Shown: one piece after another, positions 7,868 to 17,518 of the stretch | Numbering within the stretch: position 1 is the first letter of the stretch | Layout: every line of letters begins with the position of its first letter | From: CAZWRN01 sp964636275 | GTDB taxonomy: Bacteria > Patescibacteriota > Microgenomatia > Daviesbacterales > UBA10151 | DNA: 64,000 bases | Direction: 5' to 3' | NCBI GenBank assembly: GCA_964636275.1 | Contig: CAZWRN010000004.1 | Location: forward strand, 1 to 64,000 | The notes under the pieces: model-generated | What the model saw: the letters and a program-made list of their open reading frames with translations, nothing else | What the model was told of the DNA's origin: nothing | The model's database searches: none | Program-made: the position numbers and the translations under genes

Positions 7868-9131
7868 ATGATTCTTGATTTGGCTCTGGAATCTTTTTAG
7901 CAAAATACAAATAAATATAAAACACACAAGCTGAGGCAAAAATAGTTGCTAATATACTTCTGATATATACCTCATCAATTCGCACACCCAGCTCTTGCCA
8001 GGTTCCAGGTAATGAATACAAAGCTGGGAAAAGTGGTGCAAAGATCTTTATTGTTAGGGATGGATCAAACAGGAAGATCATACCAATAAAACTAAGTGCT
8101 AAGAAAACATGCGGTAATACCGTTTTAAATCTAAAGCTGACTACCTCAATCACCAAAAATGGAGCTAACCAACTCAACCACTGAGGATGGAAATGAGTAA
8201 AGATGAAAAAGCTCAAAAGAACCACAAACCAGCGCTGCCAAACTCTGTCAACAGATCTGTCATAAAACCAGAAGTAAAAATACATCACCATAAGTAACAA
8301 TGGAAACAGCAGTATACTTTCACCTCCAGATATCGGAATCTGAGCATACAAAGTCTTTTGAGTCAGTCCAGCCACCAACGCCGATGCTCTAAAACCGGCA
8401 GAAGGAAGAAAAGCGGCAATAGAAAACAGATAAGGGAAAACTGACAAAAATCCAAGTGCAAATCTCTCTTTCCAATTTTTACCAATAATAATAAATGGCA
8501 CCACTAAAAACAGTGGATACAACTTGAATGCCGCAGCTACACCTAGTAAAAGCGCAGCAAAATAGAGCTTTTTTCTTTTGATACAAAACAGGGACCAGAC
8601 TGTCAGAACAGCCGGTATCACATCAAACTGACCCATCATGTAGGCTGAATATAAAATGACCGGATTAAACAACCACAGCAAAGCGGCCCAAATCTGGTCG
8701 CGTTTTTTATCAAAAAAACTGACAATAGCAAACACCACTGGTAGATCAAAAAAGAAGTAAGGTGCTTTCAGCAAAAGTAAATGTAAATTAAATAACCAAT
8801 TTCCAAAAAAACTAGCTTGATCAATCACAAAACCATTTAATATCTCTTTACCAAAAATAAATGAAATAATAGTGTTAAAAACTCCATGCAGTAAGTAAAT
8901 CAGTGGTGGATAAATAAATAAATCAGCCCCAAAAGTTTTTACCAACGGGTTATCAGTCGTACAACTGGCGAGATAGTCATATAAATTGAGTACATTCCCC
9001 TGACTAATCAGATCACCAGCTAAATTAAAAGCTCGGATATCAGGATGAAAGGTTGATGAAGCTAAGAATATCCTTAGTAATACAGCTGGAACTAATAACC
9101 ACCAAATTTGAAAATTGAAAATTTTACTCAT
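7866..9131 (-). CDS. GT87-like (DUF2029) membrane mannosyltransferase
   Basis: 421 residues, polytopic. D31 lies in the first outer loop (STFHPDIRAFNLAGDLIS); then FIYPPLIYLLHG, NPVILYSAYMMGQFDVIPA and AAAFKLYPLFLVVPFI follow. The GQFDVIPA and FKLYPLFLV motifs fit the GT87/PimE-like group, which uses polyprenyl-phosphate-mannose to extend lipid-anchored glycans outside the cell. The start overlaps the stop of the GT4 gene by 8 nt. The two probably form one operon, pairing a cytoplasmic and an extracytoplasmic transferase. Confidence 0.65.
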   Translation of the reverse strand: MSKIFNFQIWWLLVPAVLLRIFLASSTFHPDIRAFNLAGDLISQGNVLNLYDYLASCTTDNPLVKTFGADLFIYPPLIYLLHGVFNTIISFIFGKEILNGFVIDQASFFGNWLFNLHLLLLKAPYFFFDLPVVFAIVSFFDKKRDQIWAALLWLFNPVILYSAYMMGQFDVIPAVLTVWSLFCIKRKKLYFAALLLGVAAAFKLYPLFLVVPFIIIGKNWKERFALGFLSVFPYLFSIAAFLPSAGFRASALVAGLTQKTLYAQIPISGGESILLFPLLLMVMYFYFWFYDRSVDRVWQRWFVVLLSFFIFTHFHPQWLSWLAPFLVIEVVSFRFKTVLPHVFLALSFIGMIFLFDPSLTIKIFAPLFPALYSLPGTWQELGVRIDEVYIRSILATIFASACVFYIYLYFAKKIPEPNQES

Positions 9132-10200
9132 TTAATAAATCCAATATCTCTTTCTTAAAGCGCTGATCACTAAATATTTCAGCTCTAGCGGTAGCCCCTT
9201 TTGACAGTTCAGACCATTTTTTCTCATTTCCAGTCAAAGAAACGGTTTGCTCTATTAATTGTGCCTGAGTTTCCCAAAATAGTCCACTCTTGTTTTCCTC
9301 AACAATCTCTGTTTGACCACCTTTTTTAATCACTACAGGTACAACTCCAGCTGCCATCGCTTCAACGGTAGTAATACCAAAATGCTCCATTTTGGTCGGG
9401 TCTGTCTCCTCAAAACCCATGGCATGCCAATAGATCTTTGACATACCATACAAATGCTCCAGATCTTGATGCGCAATATTGGGTAAAATCATGATTGGCA
9501 ATCCGGCTGCTTGGGCTCGAAGTTCATCAACATAAGATCGGTCTCCATCTCCCATAGATCCAGCCAGATACAAATCCCATCCTTTGAGCTGCCCACTCTC
9601 TACCATGTTGCTAAATGTTTCAATCATCATTTGGTGTTTTTTCTCGCGCAGATAACCAAAAAAACGCCCCACCGATAATATAATTCGTTTTTTAGGAGCA
9701 TCAGTCTTTTGATTGATATGAACAGGCGGATAAATGATCTTAGATGGTAATGGCCAGTTTTTTTGAGAATATTTTTTGGTAAATTCTGAATTGTAAACCA
9801 CTTCCTGCCAACTTTTAAGCTTAATCCTACCCCATTTACTAGCGGATGGATGAACATCCAAAGGGGTCTGAATATGCAAAATATTTCTCTTACTGGAAGC
9901 CAGAAAGATACTCCCATCCGTCACAGCAAACAGTAGCTCATACCTTCTTAGAAAAAAATACCGATCCACTGTTTTACTACCTTTACCTATCGGTGCATGA
10001 ACAAAAGTAACTTTACTAAGATCAATACCCAGCCTTTTAGAAACATCGGCTTTGTACTCATCAGGGTGCAGGGTATGCAGATGGGTTGGTAGAAGTAAAT
10101 CAACCTCATGCTTCTCAGAAAAAATTGCAGCAACAGTCAAAATATACCGCTCTCCACCACCTTTGGTATCTAAATATGGACTGTACACGGCGATATGCAT
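9124..10200 (-). CDS. GT4 family glycosyltransferase
   Basis: 358 residues, soluble GT-B fold. The N-terminal domain begins MHIAVYSPYLDTKGGGERYI with the glycine-rich acceptor loop. The C-terminal domain contains IILSVGRFF and the E-x7-E motif EHFGITTVEAMAAG, with PVVIKKGG next to it, the nucleotide-sugar binding signature of GT4 (GDP-mannose- or UDP-sugar-using, retaining). It acts in the cytoplasm, probably on a lipid-linked glycan or polyprenol acceptor. Upstream of the ATG there is no Shine-Dalgarno, only GATAAT followed by a T-run. It is coupled to the GT87-like gene. Confidence 0.85.
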   Translation of the reverse strand: MHIAVYSPYLDTKGGGERYILTVAAIFSEKHEVDLLLPTHLHTLHPDEYKADVSKRLGIDLSKVTFVHAPIGKGSKTVDRYFFLRRYELLFAVTDGSIFLASSKRNILHIQTPLDVHPSASKWGRIKLKSWQEVVYNSEFTKKYSQKNWPLPSKIIYPPVHINQKTDAPKKRIILSVGRFFGYLREKKHQMMIETFSNMVESGQLKGWDLYLAGSMGDGDRSYVDELRAQAAGLPIMILPNIAHQDLEHLYGMSKIYWHAMGFEETDPTKMEHFGITTVEAMAAGVVPVVIKKGGQTEIVEENKSGLFWETQAQLIEQTVSLTGNEKKWSELSKGATARAEIFSDQRFKKEILDLLNE

Positions 10201-10205
10201 AGAAA

Positions 10206-10308
10206 AAAATTATCAATTTTCAAAGCTCAATTTTCAAAGAATTTACAATTTTGAAAATTTACTAATTCTTATTTGATTGAATTTTGAAAATTGAAAATTG
10301 AAAATTTA
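10206..10308. repeat. CAATTTTCAAA-type inverted repeat
   Basis: The left arm (ATCAATTTTCAAAGCTCAAT... at 10211-10240) pairs with the right arm (10276-10306, repeated AATTTTGAAAATTGAAAATTG). It fills the whole gap and stops 3 nt before the stop codon of the gene ending at 10311. Confidence 0.55.
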
Positions 10309-10310
10309 AC

Positions 10311-11117
10311 TTAATCTAACTTAAATCCTTTCTCAATCAACTTTTTGTCCAGCTCATCATAAGTTTTACCTAATGACTCTTTCTGTTGCATCTCCCAAAG
10401 TCTCACATAACTTGTAAACAAGAAAAATGTCTGCATGAGAGAGTCAATTACTCCAACCGAACCATTAAAAAACCCTTTTCTGACTATTCCTTGATTCCAG
10501 GTTTCGGTAATAAAAATTCGTAAAAATCTCCAACCACTCATTTGCGGATGATGAGCATTAAAACGTAATTTAGCATCGATTTTACTCCATTCCAAATTTT
10601 TCAAAATCACTTGATCAACATTCCGATGCGTCAGATGAATAAACGAGTTTTTGGTATATCCTAGCTCCCCGCTAAACTGAGGCTGCTCATGAACTCTACC
10701 AACCCATCTTTTAAAATGCGCCTTATGCAACAGTCTAATCACCCAGTCAGGGTAAAAAGGACCATACGATTTATGCTCTCCCCAGATAATATTATTTCGA
10801 GAAATAGCATAGGCTGAAAATTTGGAGTCTTCAAAAATATTAAATAGTTCATCTTTAAGTCCTTCAGAAACTCGTTCATCCGCATCGATATATAAAATCC
10901 AATCCCCAACCGCTTTTGAAGCACCCAGATTGCGTCTTTCTGAAAAGTCATCACTATCACTCTGAAAAATCTTAGCCCCATATTGCTTGGCAATATCTAA
11001 AGTTTTATCGGTTGAGCCTTGATCCACAATAATAATTTCATTCGCCCATTTCACCGATTCTAAACAGGCTCCAACTCGACTCTCTTCATTTTTTGTGATA
11101 ATAATGACGCTTAACAT
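10311..11117 (-). CDS. GT2 family glycosyltransferase (WaaE/KdtX-like)
   Basis: 268 residues. The GT-A fold begins MLSVIIITKNEESRVGACL; IIIVDQGSTDKT is the nucleotide-binding strand and LYIDADER carries the metal-binding DAD at 78-80. VHEQPQF, WSKIDAKLR and WNQGIVRKGFFNG match the WaaE-like branch of GT2, which adds glucose-type residues to lipopolysaccharide cores in other bacteria; here the acceptor is unknown. No membrane helix anchors it firmly. Its start overlaps the stop of the YfhO-like gene by 1 nt (TAATG). A paralog lies at 13566. Confidence 0.8.
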   Translation of the reverse strand: MLSVIIITKNEESRVGACLESVKWANEIIIVDQGSTDKTLDIAKQYGAKIFQSDSDDFSERRNLGASKAVGDWILYIDADERVSEGLKDELFNIFEDSKFSAYAISRNNIIWGEHKSYGPFYPDWVIRLLHKAHFKRWVGRVHEQPQFSGELGYTKNSFIHLTHRNVDQVILKNLEWSKIDAKLRFNAHHPQMSGWRFLRIFITETWNQGIVRKGFFNGSVGVIDSLMQTFFLFTSYVRLWEMQQKESLGKTYDELDKKLIEKGFKLD

Positions 11118-13543
11118 TATGGTTTAGATAATAATACCATCTTTAGCTTAGGTAAAAAGAACCACATTAAACCAGCTATAAAAACTCCTATCGCACTCAG
11201 CCCTGCCCCCACCAAAAAAGAATCTGGCAGATAGTAGAGAGCGATCTGAGACTTTCCGGCTGGAAGATGAATACCGATAAATTGATTATTAATTTTTAAC
11301 AAAGGCTGACTCTGGCCATTTACCTTCACTTTCCAACCAGGCTGCAATGTTTCAGTCACAGCCAGTAGTGAAGCCCCCCCACAATCCGATTGAAAATCGT
11401 AGCTTTGTTGGCGATAACTCTGTAGCTGCAATTGACATTGAGACAGAGGGGAATTGATAAATTGATCAGGCTGATCGACATAAACAGTAAATGGATCAAC
11501 AGTTGGCTGAGCCAAAGACAGATAAATCTGATTTTTTTCTGCATATAACACTTTTTCAGGGACAAAAAAACGCTCCAAACTCAACTTATTTTTCAAAATC
11601 ACCACTGGACCTTCCTGAAAAACTTGTTCAAATTTATTGGTATCTATCAGATGGCTCAATTTACCCTCAGCCTCAGGAGAACCAATCTGTCTTTTCAATG
11701 CCAGAATATATTGAGCATTCACCTGATCAAGAAGTGGGGAATTAAAATTTTTAATATCCAAAAATCGGGCATTTTCTTCCCCGGTTTTTCCATTGTTTAA
11801 AACGCTCACAAAATCGGCCGTAGATCGAGGCAATAAGATATTGTAACCAGTGACACTTTGCAAACCATAGACACTCCAGGTATTGGCGGTCATCAACTCC
11901 CCTTTTTCAATAGCTAGTCGATATGGTTGCGGTATATTTTTAAGGTACTCGATCGTTTTTGTTTCTGGGAATACCAGTTCAGCTGCTGTAAAAGGAACAT
12001 ATTTACTTGAAAAGCGAAACATATCGACCACAATAAGTAAACAAACAATCCAAACTGCCACAGAAAATCTTCTTATTAAAAATAGAACTATAGTTGCTAT
12101 AAAACATACTCCAAACGGCAGCAGAGTATTTCGAAGAGCAATTTTAACATTGGTCAGATGAATCGCTAAAAAGTCTTTATACTCTACAGAAATAATCAGC
12201 TGATTAAACCACCACCAGATCATTAATATACCAAGCAAAACACCAAAAATTGCAGCTATGGCTATCAGACTTTTCAATTGAAAAGCCTTCGCCTTTTTGT
12301 CTAAAACGGCTTGCAATCCCAACGCCCCCAAGGCACTAAATCCAAAGCTAAAAACAAAAAGTACCCGGCTACTGACAGATCCTTTTAATCCTAAAAATGA
12401 CAGTGATTGCACCAGCCAGGCAAGAGGCCCTGATAAAGCCAAAAGTAAACTTCCTAAAACAAAGATTACCATCACAATTGATAATCGTCTGTTTGCCGAG
12501 TCGGCAAAAGACCAAAATACAAAAGGCAACAAGGCAATACTAGTGTAAAATGCAAATGACTCATAAGAACCTTGTCCATAGTAATTATAAGTTGCCGAGT
12601 TGCCGAAAAAATCTGCCGCCAAACCAGTAATCAAGTGAGAATAGGGTAAATAAGTTACCGCATTACTCGCTGCCACTACGTCAAGGTTGCGTATCGACAA
12701 ACCAAGTGTTTCAAAACCAGGCAATAGCTGAATACTAGCCAGACAAAGTCCCAACAAAACACTGAAACTAAAAATAACCGTCCATTTAATCATGTTCGTG
12801 TACGGCCGTCTTCTTGAGTACGATAAAACCAAACCATATAAAAATGAGAAAAACAGCACATAATACAGCATCTGAATATAACCAAAAAATATACCCAGGG
12901 TGGTTACAAAACTTATTCCCATCAACCACCGAGCTTTCGATTGTCGAATAAAGACATCTACTACCAGCAATGACAAAGGCAGTAAGACTATTAGAAATCC
13001 CAATAGGTTGTATTCCATCCAAACTAGCATCGGAGCCGATAATCCATATCCCAAAGCTCCCGCCAGCGCAGCCGGTAGAAACAGTTTCCATCTTTTAAAC
13101 AAAATAAAACTAAAAGACATGGCTAAAAAAGGCTGAGTCACGACCTGTATGCCCCAGGCAAATGAAAAAGAGATCGGTAGTAAAAACAACAGATTAAATG
13201 GATTAAAAATAGCTGCCTGAAAATTACCAATCAGACTTTGTCCTAAAAAAGAGCTAGCATCCCAAAGCGGTAACTGCCCTTGTTGGATATACTCAAATAC
13301 CAATTTTCTCCAAGGATACATCAGTGAAACCACATCAGACATCGGCGGATTTTTAACCGGAGGTGAAACAGCAAATCCCCATGTTTCATTCATCCAGGGG
13401 TAATAAGTTCCTATTAAAATATCTCCCGGTATTGGGATCTCCCCTTTCCAAAAAAAGGACCAAAATAGACCCACAGTGACTAATATCAGCAAAAAAATAC
13501 CAAGCAAATATGAAAAATACTTAGATCGAAAATACGTATACAT
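11117..13543 (-). CDS. YfhO family membrane protein (GT-C-like)
   Basis: 808 residues. The N-terminal helix is followed by IPIPGDILIGTYYPW, SLMYPWRKLVFEYIQQGQLPLWDASSFLGQSLIGNFQAAIFNPFN, the signature start of YfhO proteins. About twelve helices follow, then a C-terminal extracellular domain (from about residue 520) and one last helix at 775-797. In Firmicutes, YfhO-type proteins glycosylate lipoteichoic or wall polymers from undecaprenyl-phosphate sugars. Here the likely role is transfer of a lipid-linked sugar to an envelope acceptor. It sits between two WaaE-like GT2 genes. Confidence 0.75.
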   Translation of the reverse strand: MYTYFRSKYFSYLLGIFLLILVTVGLFWSFFWKGEIPIPGDILIGTYYPWMNETWGFAVSPPVKNPPMSDVVSLMYPWRKLVFEYIQQGQLPLWDASSFLGQSLIGNFQAAIFNPFNLLFLLPISFSFAWGIQVVTQPFLAMSFSFILFKRWKLFLPAALAGALGYGLSAPMLVWMEYNLLGFLIVLLPLSLLVVDVFIRQSKARWLMGISFVTTLGIFFGYIQMLYYVLFFSFLYGLVLSYSRRRPYTNMIKWTVIFSFSVLLGLCLASIQLLPGFETLGLSIRNLDVVAASNAVTYLPYSHLITGLAADFFGNSATYNYYGQGSYESFAFYTSIALLPFVFWSFADSANRRLSIVMVIFVLGSLLLALSGPLAWLVQSLSFLGLKGSVSSRVLFVFSFGFSALGALGLQAVLDKKAKAFQLKSLIAIAAIFGVLLGILMIWWWFNQLIISVEYKDFLAIHLTNVKIALRNTLLPFGVCFIATIVLFLIRRFSVAVWIVCLLIVVDMFRFSSKYVPFTAAELVFPETKTIEYLKNIPQPYRLAIEKGELMTANTWSVYGLQSVTGYNILLPRSTADFVSVLNNGKTGEENARFLDIKNFNSPLLDQVNAQYILALKRQIGSPEAEGKLSHLIDTNKFEQVFQEGPVVILKNKLSLERFFVPEKVLYAEKNQIYLSLAQPTVDPFTVYVDQPDQFINSPLSQCQLQLQSYRQQSYDFQSDCGGASLLAVTETLQPGWKVKVNGQSQPLLKINNQFIGIHLPAGKSQIALYYLPDSFLVGAGLSAIGVFIAGLMWFFLPKLKMVLLSKP

Positions 13544-13565
13544 GCATCAGTCCAGTTTAGGCAGA

Positions 13566-14468
13566 TTAAAACAACTTATTTTTTACCTTTTGTAAAGTTC
13601 GTTTCAAAGGATTTTTTGACAAGTTGGAATATTTAAACCAGTATTGAAGATCATCTCCCTGCTCTTTCATTAAATCAACTACTTCGTTGTACCCAAGCTG
13701 TTTTTTATCAAACTGAGAAGCCTCCCATACTTTTAACATCATCACAAAATGAGAAAATGCTTGAAGTAGAGACAGTGCTAAGCCATGCAAACCATCTTCA
13801 AAACCACGATGAGCAAAAAAGCGGCTCATAAACTCTCCCACTGGTTTTTTAATTACATCTTTCCAGTCAAACTGATAGCCATCATTTCTGATCTCCCGGG
13901 CTTGAACATCTGTATATCTATTCATCCGAGCTATAAACTGTGACACATTGGAATAATGATGGTGAATTATTGCAAATCTCTCCTCAGCTGAAAGAGTTAA
14001 GCCCTGCCCCTGAGTCTTTGGCTTACTATGAATTTTATTACTCCAAATAACAAAATCTTTTTTAAAAAACCGAACATTATAATCTGGCCACCATCCGGCA
14101 GCTTTCATCCATTTACCAAAAATCAGATTTTTTCGAGGTATCTCAACATGGGTGACTACTCCATTTTTTTTGATAATATCTTTTAATTTATCTTCCAGCG
14201 ATTCTGGTATCTCTTCATCTGCATCAACTATTAAAATCCATTCATGTGAAGCTTTAGAAATTGCAAAATTTCTTGCCGGCTCGACAAAACCAGTTCTTTT
14301 ATGAAAAATTACCACGGCCCCCTGTTTTTTTGCGATCAGAGCAGTATCGTCTTCAGAATGCATATCGCAGACTAATATCTCATCTGCCCACTTAACACTT
14401 TTAATGGCCCGCTCAATATGAGCGGCTTCATTGTAGGTATTTATGACTACGGATATTTTTCCAACCAT
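13566..14468 (-). CDS. GT2 family glycosyltransferase (WaaE/KdtX-like)
   Basis: 300 residues. GT-A fold: MVGKISVVINTYNEAAHIER, ILVCDMHSEDDT and the metal-binding VDADEE (D82-A-D84). IWSNKIHSKPK and a C-terminal helix pair (HGLALSLLQAFSHFVMMLKVWEA) resemble the WaaE-like paralog at 10311. Cytoplasmic sugar transfer to a lipid-linked acceptor is likely. A TATAGT hexamer lies 7 nt upstream of the ATG on the minus strand, so the transcript is probably leaderless. It shares a 65-bp divergent promoter region with the gene at 14534. Confidence 0.8.
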   Translation of the reverse strand: MVGKISVVINTYNEAAHIERAIKSVKWADEILVCDMHSEDDTALIAKKQGAVVIFHKRTGFVEPARNFAISKASHEWILIVDADEEIPESLEDKLKDIIKKNGVVTHVEIPRKNLIFGKWMKAAGWWPDYNVRFFKKDFVIWSNKIHSKPKTQGQGLTLSAEERFAIIHHHYSNVSQFIARMNRYTDVQAREIRNDGYQFDWKDVIKKPVGEFMSRFFAHRGFEDGLHGLALSLLQAFSHFVMMLKVWEASQFDKKQLGYNEVVDLMKEQGDDLQYWFKYSNLSKNPLKRTLQKVKNKLF

Positions 14469-14475
14469 TAGATTT

Positions 14476-14526
14476 ACTATACCGTATGGCTACCCAATAG
14501 CAAATACCCTTTAAACCTAGTAATAT
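14476..14526. promoter_or_regulatory. Divergent promoter pair with short spacing to both ATGs
   Basis: On minus, TATAGT (14476-14481) is 7 nt from the ATG at 14468. On plus, TAATAT (14521-14526) is 7 nt from the ATG at 14534. Neither gene has a Shine-Dalgarno, so both transcripts are predicted to start at or next to the ATG. -35 boxes are not convincing. Confidence 0.4.
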
Positions 14527-14533
14527 ACTAAAG

Positions 14534-16159
14534 ATGAGTCATCTTACCTTAAAAAAAGCTCTTTTTATTGTGGCCGTTGTATGTATTCTATTTAGCGGCT
14601 GGATACGCTATGCCCAGGTTGCAAATTACAATTTTCCCTTCACTACTGATCAAGCCCGAGACATGATCGATTTACGAGATATCGTGGTTGGGATCAACCC
14701 GACTTTAGTTGGACCTACCACATCAATCAATGGGGTCCGACTTGGTCCTGGCTACTATTATTTCAATGTTGTGCCTTTTGTAATTGGTCAAGGAGATCCA
14801 GCATTCTTAGTCTACTGGAATCTATTGTTCTATCTTATTGCTGCTGTACTTCTGCTCTTATTACATACTAAAAAAGAGGTCGCCTTTGGCTTTTTTGCTT
14901 CTATTTTATTTATCTGTGCACCTGGATATTTTCAAGCTACCCGCTACTTTTGGAACGCTCATGCTATGCCTTATTTCACAGTAGCCTTTTTTATTGCTTT
15001 GTATTTTTTCCTCAGAAATCCATCGGTAAAAAAAGCTATATTGGTTGGTTTATCTGCTGGCATAGGGCTCCAATTTGAAGCTGCTTTTGGCATTTTATTT
15101 ATGCCTTTTGCTTTATTAATCAGCGGATTTTTCTATAAAAAGATCGACTGGAAGTTATTTTTGTATCAGATATTTGGTTTTTGTCTGACATTAGTGCCAC
15201 AAATATTATTTGAACTAAAAAATAATTTTGCTATGACTCAAATATTCATATCAGAAGTTACCGGTGACAGTCAGATCTTGGGAGAAAAACTAAGTTTTAC
15301 TCAATCGATCCTGAATCATATTAATAGTTACATTCAATTTTCCCATGGTGTAATTGCCTTACCATACAACCTTGATTCAATAGTTTTAATTGCAGCTATT
15401 CTGTTCTTAGGGCTTAAACTTTATCAAAAAAAGTTGGATCCAGATCTAAAAATCTACTTTTTGATCAGTCTGGGATTTCTGATTTTCTCATTCCTTTTTT
15501 ATACTTTGTATCATTATCCCCTCAAAAGTTGGTATATTTTAGGTCTGCGCGTTCCTTATATTCTGCTTATAGCAACGTTTTTGACAGCAGTATACAACCA
15601 CTTGCTTGAAAACAAATCTTATCGACATCTGCCCAAAACAGTCACTATTGCAGTTATTTTAATTTCTGTAGGATTATCCTTTCTGGACCAAAAACAGTTC
15701 ATTCCAACCAATGATAAATTCAGATCTGATGATAAAAGTAATTTAAGAAACTCTATTGAAGCCATCGATTGGGTCTATGAAAAAACCCAAGGTAGAGGGT
15801 TTAAAGCCTACAACTATATTCCATCAGTTTATGACTTTCCGTATCAATATTTATATTGGTGGCACGGAACCAAAACTTATGGATATCAACCTGAAATAAT
15901 CACCTATAAAGACAATGTCCCGGAGTATATTCCAAATAATAAACAGTTTCTAACCAAAACAAAATCTCAAGAAGACAATTTAATTGCCATGATTTATGAA
16001 GATGATGAGTCTATGGATAGAATCTTTGCCTGGGGGGGCAACTTTACCAAATATTGCCGGGTGACTGATATTAAGTATAGCTGGGGAACCACAGTCGAAA
16101 TCAGACAACCATGTTTACCAGGAGAAGATTCACCTCGTCTTGAACCAGCCAGAAGATAA
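14534..16159 (+). CDS. GT-C membrane glycosyltransferase, (D)QARD subgroup
   Basis: 541 residues. After the N-terminal helix the first outer loop reads PFTTDQARDMIDLRDIVVG (D39, R42, D43), then LVGPTTS and GPGYYYFNV. The same block occurs in the genes at 29611 (GDEGRD...GPPTS...GPLYYY) and 52027 (YDQARD...VGPTTL...GPLYYY), so the three define a subgroup. About ten helices and a soluble C-terminal domain with WGTTVEIRQPC follow. Predicted polyprenyl-phosphate-sugar transferase. Its stop codon is directly adjacent to that of the convergent gene at 16160. Confidence 0.7.
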   Translation: MSHLTLKKALFIVAVVCILFSGWIRYAQVANYNFPFTTDQARDMIDLRDIVVGINPTLVGPTTSINGVRLGPGYYYFNVVPFVIGQGDPAFLVYWNLLFYLIAAVLLLLLHTKKEVAFGFFASILFICAPGYFQATRYFWNAHAMPYFTVAFFIALYFFLRNPSVKKAILVGLSAGIGLQFEAAFGILFMPFALLISGFFYKKIDWKLFLYQIFGFCLTLVPQILFELKNNFAMTQIFISEVTGDSQILGEKLSFTQSILNHINSYIQFSHGVIALPYNLDSIVLIAAILFLGLKLYQKKLDPDLKIYFLISLGFLIFSFLFYTLYHYPLKSWYILGLRVPYILLIATFLTAVYNHLLENKSYRHLPKTVTIAVILISVGLSFLDQKQFIPTNDKFRSDDKSNLRNSIEAIDWVYEKTQGRGFKAYNYIPSVYDFPYQYLYWWHGTKTYGYQPEIITYKDNVPEYIPNNKQFLTKTKSQEDNLIAMIYEDDESMDRIFAWGGNFTKYCRVTDIKYSWGTTVEIRQPCLPGEDSPRLEPARR

Positions 16160-17518
16160 TTACTTTTTTATTTTGAGAAACTTTGGAACTGGCAATTTTA
16201 AAGTTTTAACAAAGATAAAGAATATCACTACATTGATCGCCGATAAGATCCTTGTCACAGTATTATCATTCCAGATGATTGCTTGATGAAGCCATTCCCA
16301 CTGTCTGGGTACCCACCAGCCATGATACAAATTCACCCAAAAGATAATACTCATGACTAACCAAGCTTTGAGAAACTTGGGATAATACACCAGACACATC
16401 ATAGAAAAAACAACCCCAGCAAAAACATATCTTTCAAGCATATTTATCATAAATATCCAACTACCAAGTCCAACTACAGCAAAAGCCGTCAATATAGTTT
16501 TCTGATTTTTAACTCTAACAATCCAAATTGCAATCAGATTGATTACTGCAAAAGACAACCATCCCCACACATATGCAGGGATTCCTAAGTAAGGAGTGAA
16601 ATGTTCTCTAGCATTATTACCAATAAATACATGCCAAAAATTGAAAGAATTGGTTGATACCCTAAACCCTGATTTAAATAAAATTTTATTTTTCAGATCA
16701 TAATTTATAAACTGCCAAAGATTATCATTTGTAAATATCGTAATTGTTAGCAAAAAACCTCCAATTGCCAATGCAATACCCGCTATATACTCTAAAATAT
16801 TCTTTCTGGCAGATAAATAAATCCATCCAAACAATGGAATAAATATCAAAGAAGTTGGTTTCATACTCACTGAAATCATTAGCAAAAAAGGTGCTATAAA
16901 AACATTTTTTTTGATCAGTGCCCAGACTGATAATAGTAAAAACAAGAAACTAAGCTGATCAAACTGCCCCCATAAGGCAGAAATATAAAAACTAAACGGT
17001 GAAAAAAGATACAAAGTTGCAAAAAGAAAGGCTTTTTGTGAACTTTCTTTTCTCAGTATCAGAAAGATCACAACAGCGGTAAAGATATCAGCCAAAATTG
17101 CAATAAATTTAATTGACAGAAAAAAACCCAATTTTAAATATGACTCCGGGTACTGGGCATCCGTATACCATTTAACAAAATCAAAATACCAAAGCATATG
17201 TCCAGGAGCTAGATGTGGAACAATATAATGAGAAGTAAATCGAAACCATTCCAAAGAATTAATATACAACCAAAAACTAGCCGCATAAACTAAATTAACC
17301 AATGGCGGTTGAGTTGGCCAAGAGTAGACCCAAACATTATTGTAGTAAAAATTTTTAGTACCGTTATTGTAAATCCATTCCCCCCAATAAGCCTGTGATA
17401 AGATATCCAAATGATAAAAAACTGGAGATAAAACGAGTCTCAAAATAAAACCGAATAAAATAGCTATCAACAGCCAAAACCATTTCTGTGAAATAATTTT
17501 CTTAAATTGTTTTTTCAT
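16160..17518 (-). CDS. GT-C-type mannosyltransferase-like membrane protein
   Basis: 452 residues, mostly membrane helices. The first loop contains FYHLDILSQAYWGEWIY (D38); QPPLVNLVYAASFWLYINS, FSFYISALWGQFDQLS, SVSMKPTSLIFIPLFGW and MLERYVFAGVV follow. These WGQFD and (M/L)-E-R-Y motifs parallel those of the gene at 6469 and suggest a mannosyltransferase-like GT-C enzyme. The start overlaps the stop of the 1128-residue fusion gene by 1 nt (TAATG), so the two are translationally coupled. Confidence 0.65.
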   Translation of the reverse strand: MKKQFKKIISQKWFWLLIAILFGFILRLVLSPVFYHLDILSQAYWGEWIYNNGTKNFYYNNVWVYSWPTQPPLVNLVYAASFWLYINSLEWFRFTSHYIVPHLAPGHMLWYFDFVKWYTDAQYPESYLKLGFFLSIKFIAILADIFTAVVIFLILRKESSQKAFLFATLYLFSPFSFYISALWGQFDQLSFLFLLLSVWALIKKNVFIAPFLLMISVSMKPTSLIFIPLFGWIYLSARKNILEYIAGIALAIGGFLLTITIFTNDNLWQFINYDLKNKILFKSGFRVSTNSFNFWHVFIGNNAREHFTPYLGIPAYVWGWLSFAVINLIAIWIVRVKNQKTILTAFAVVGLGSWIFMINMLERYVFAGVVFSMMCLVYYPKFLKAWLVMSIIFWVNLYHGWWVPRQWEWLHQAIIWNDNTVTRILSAINVVIFFIFVKTLKLPVPKFLKIKK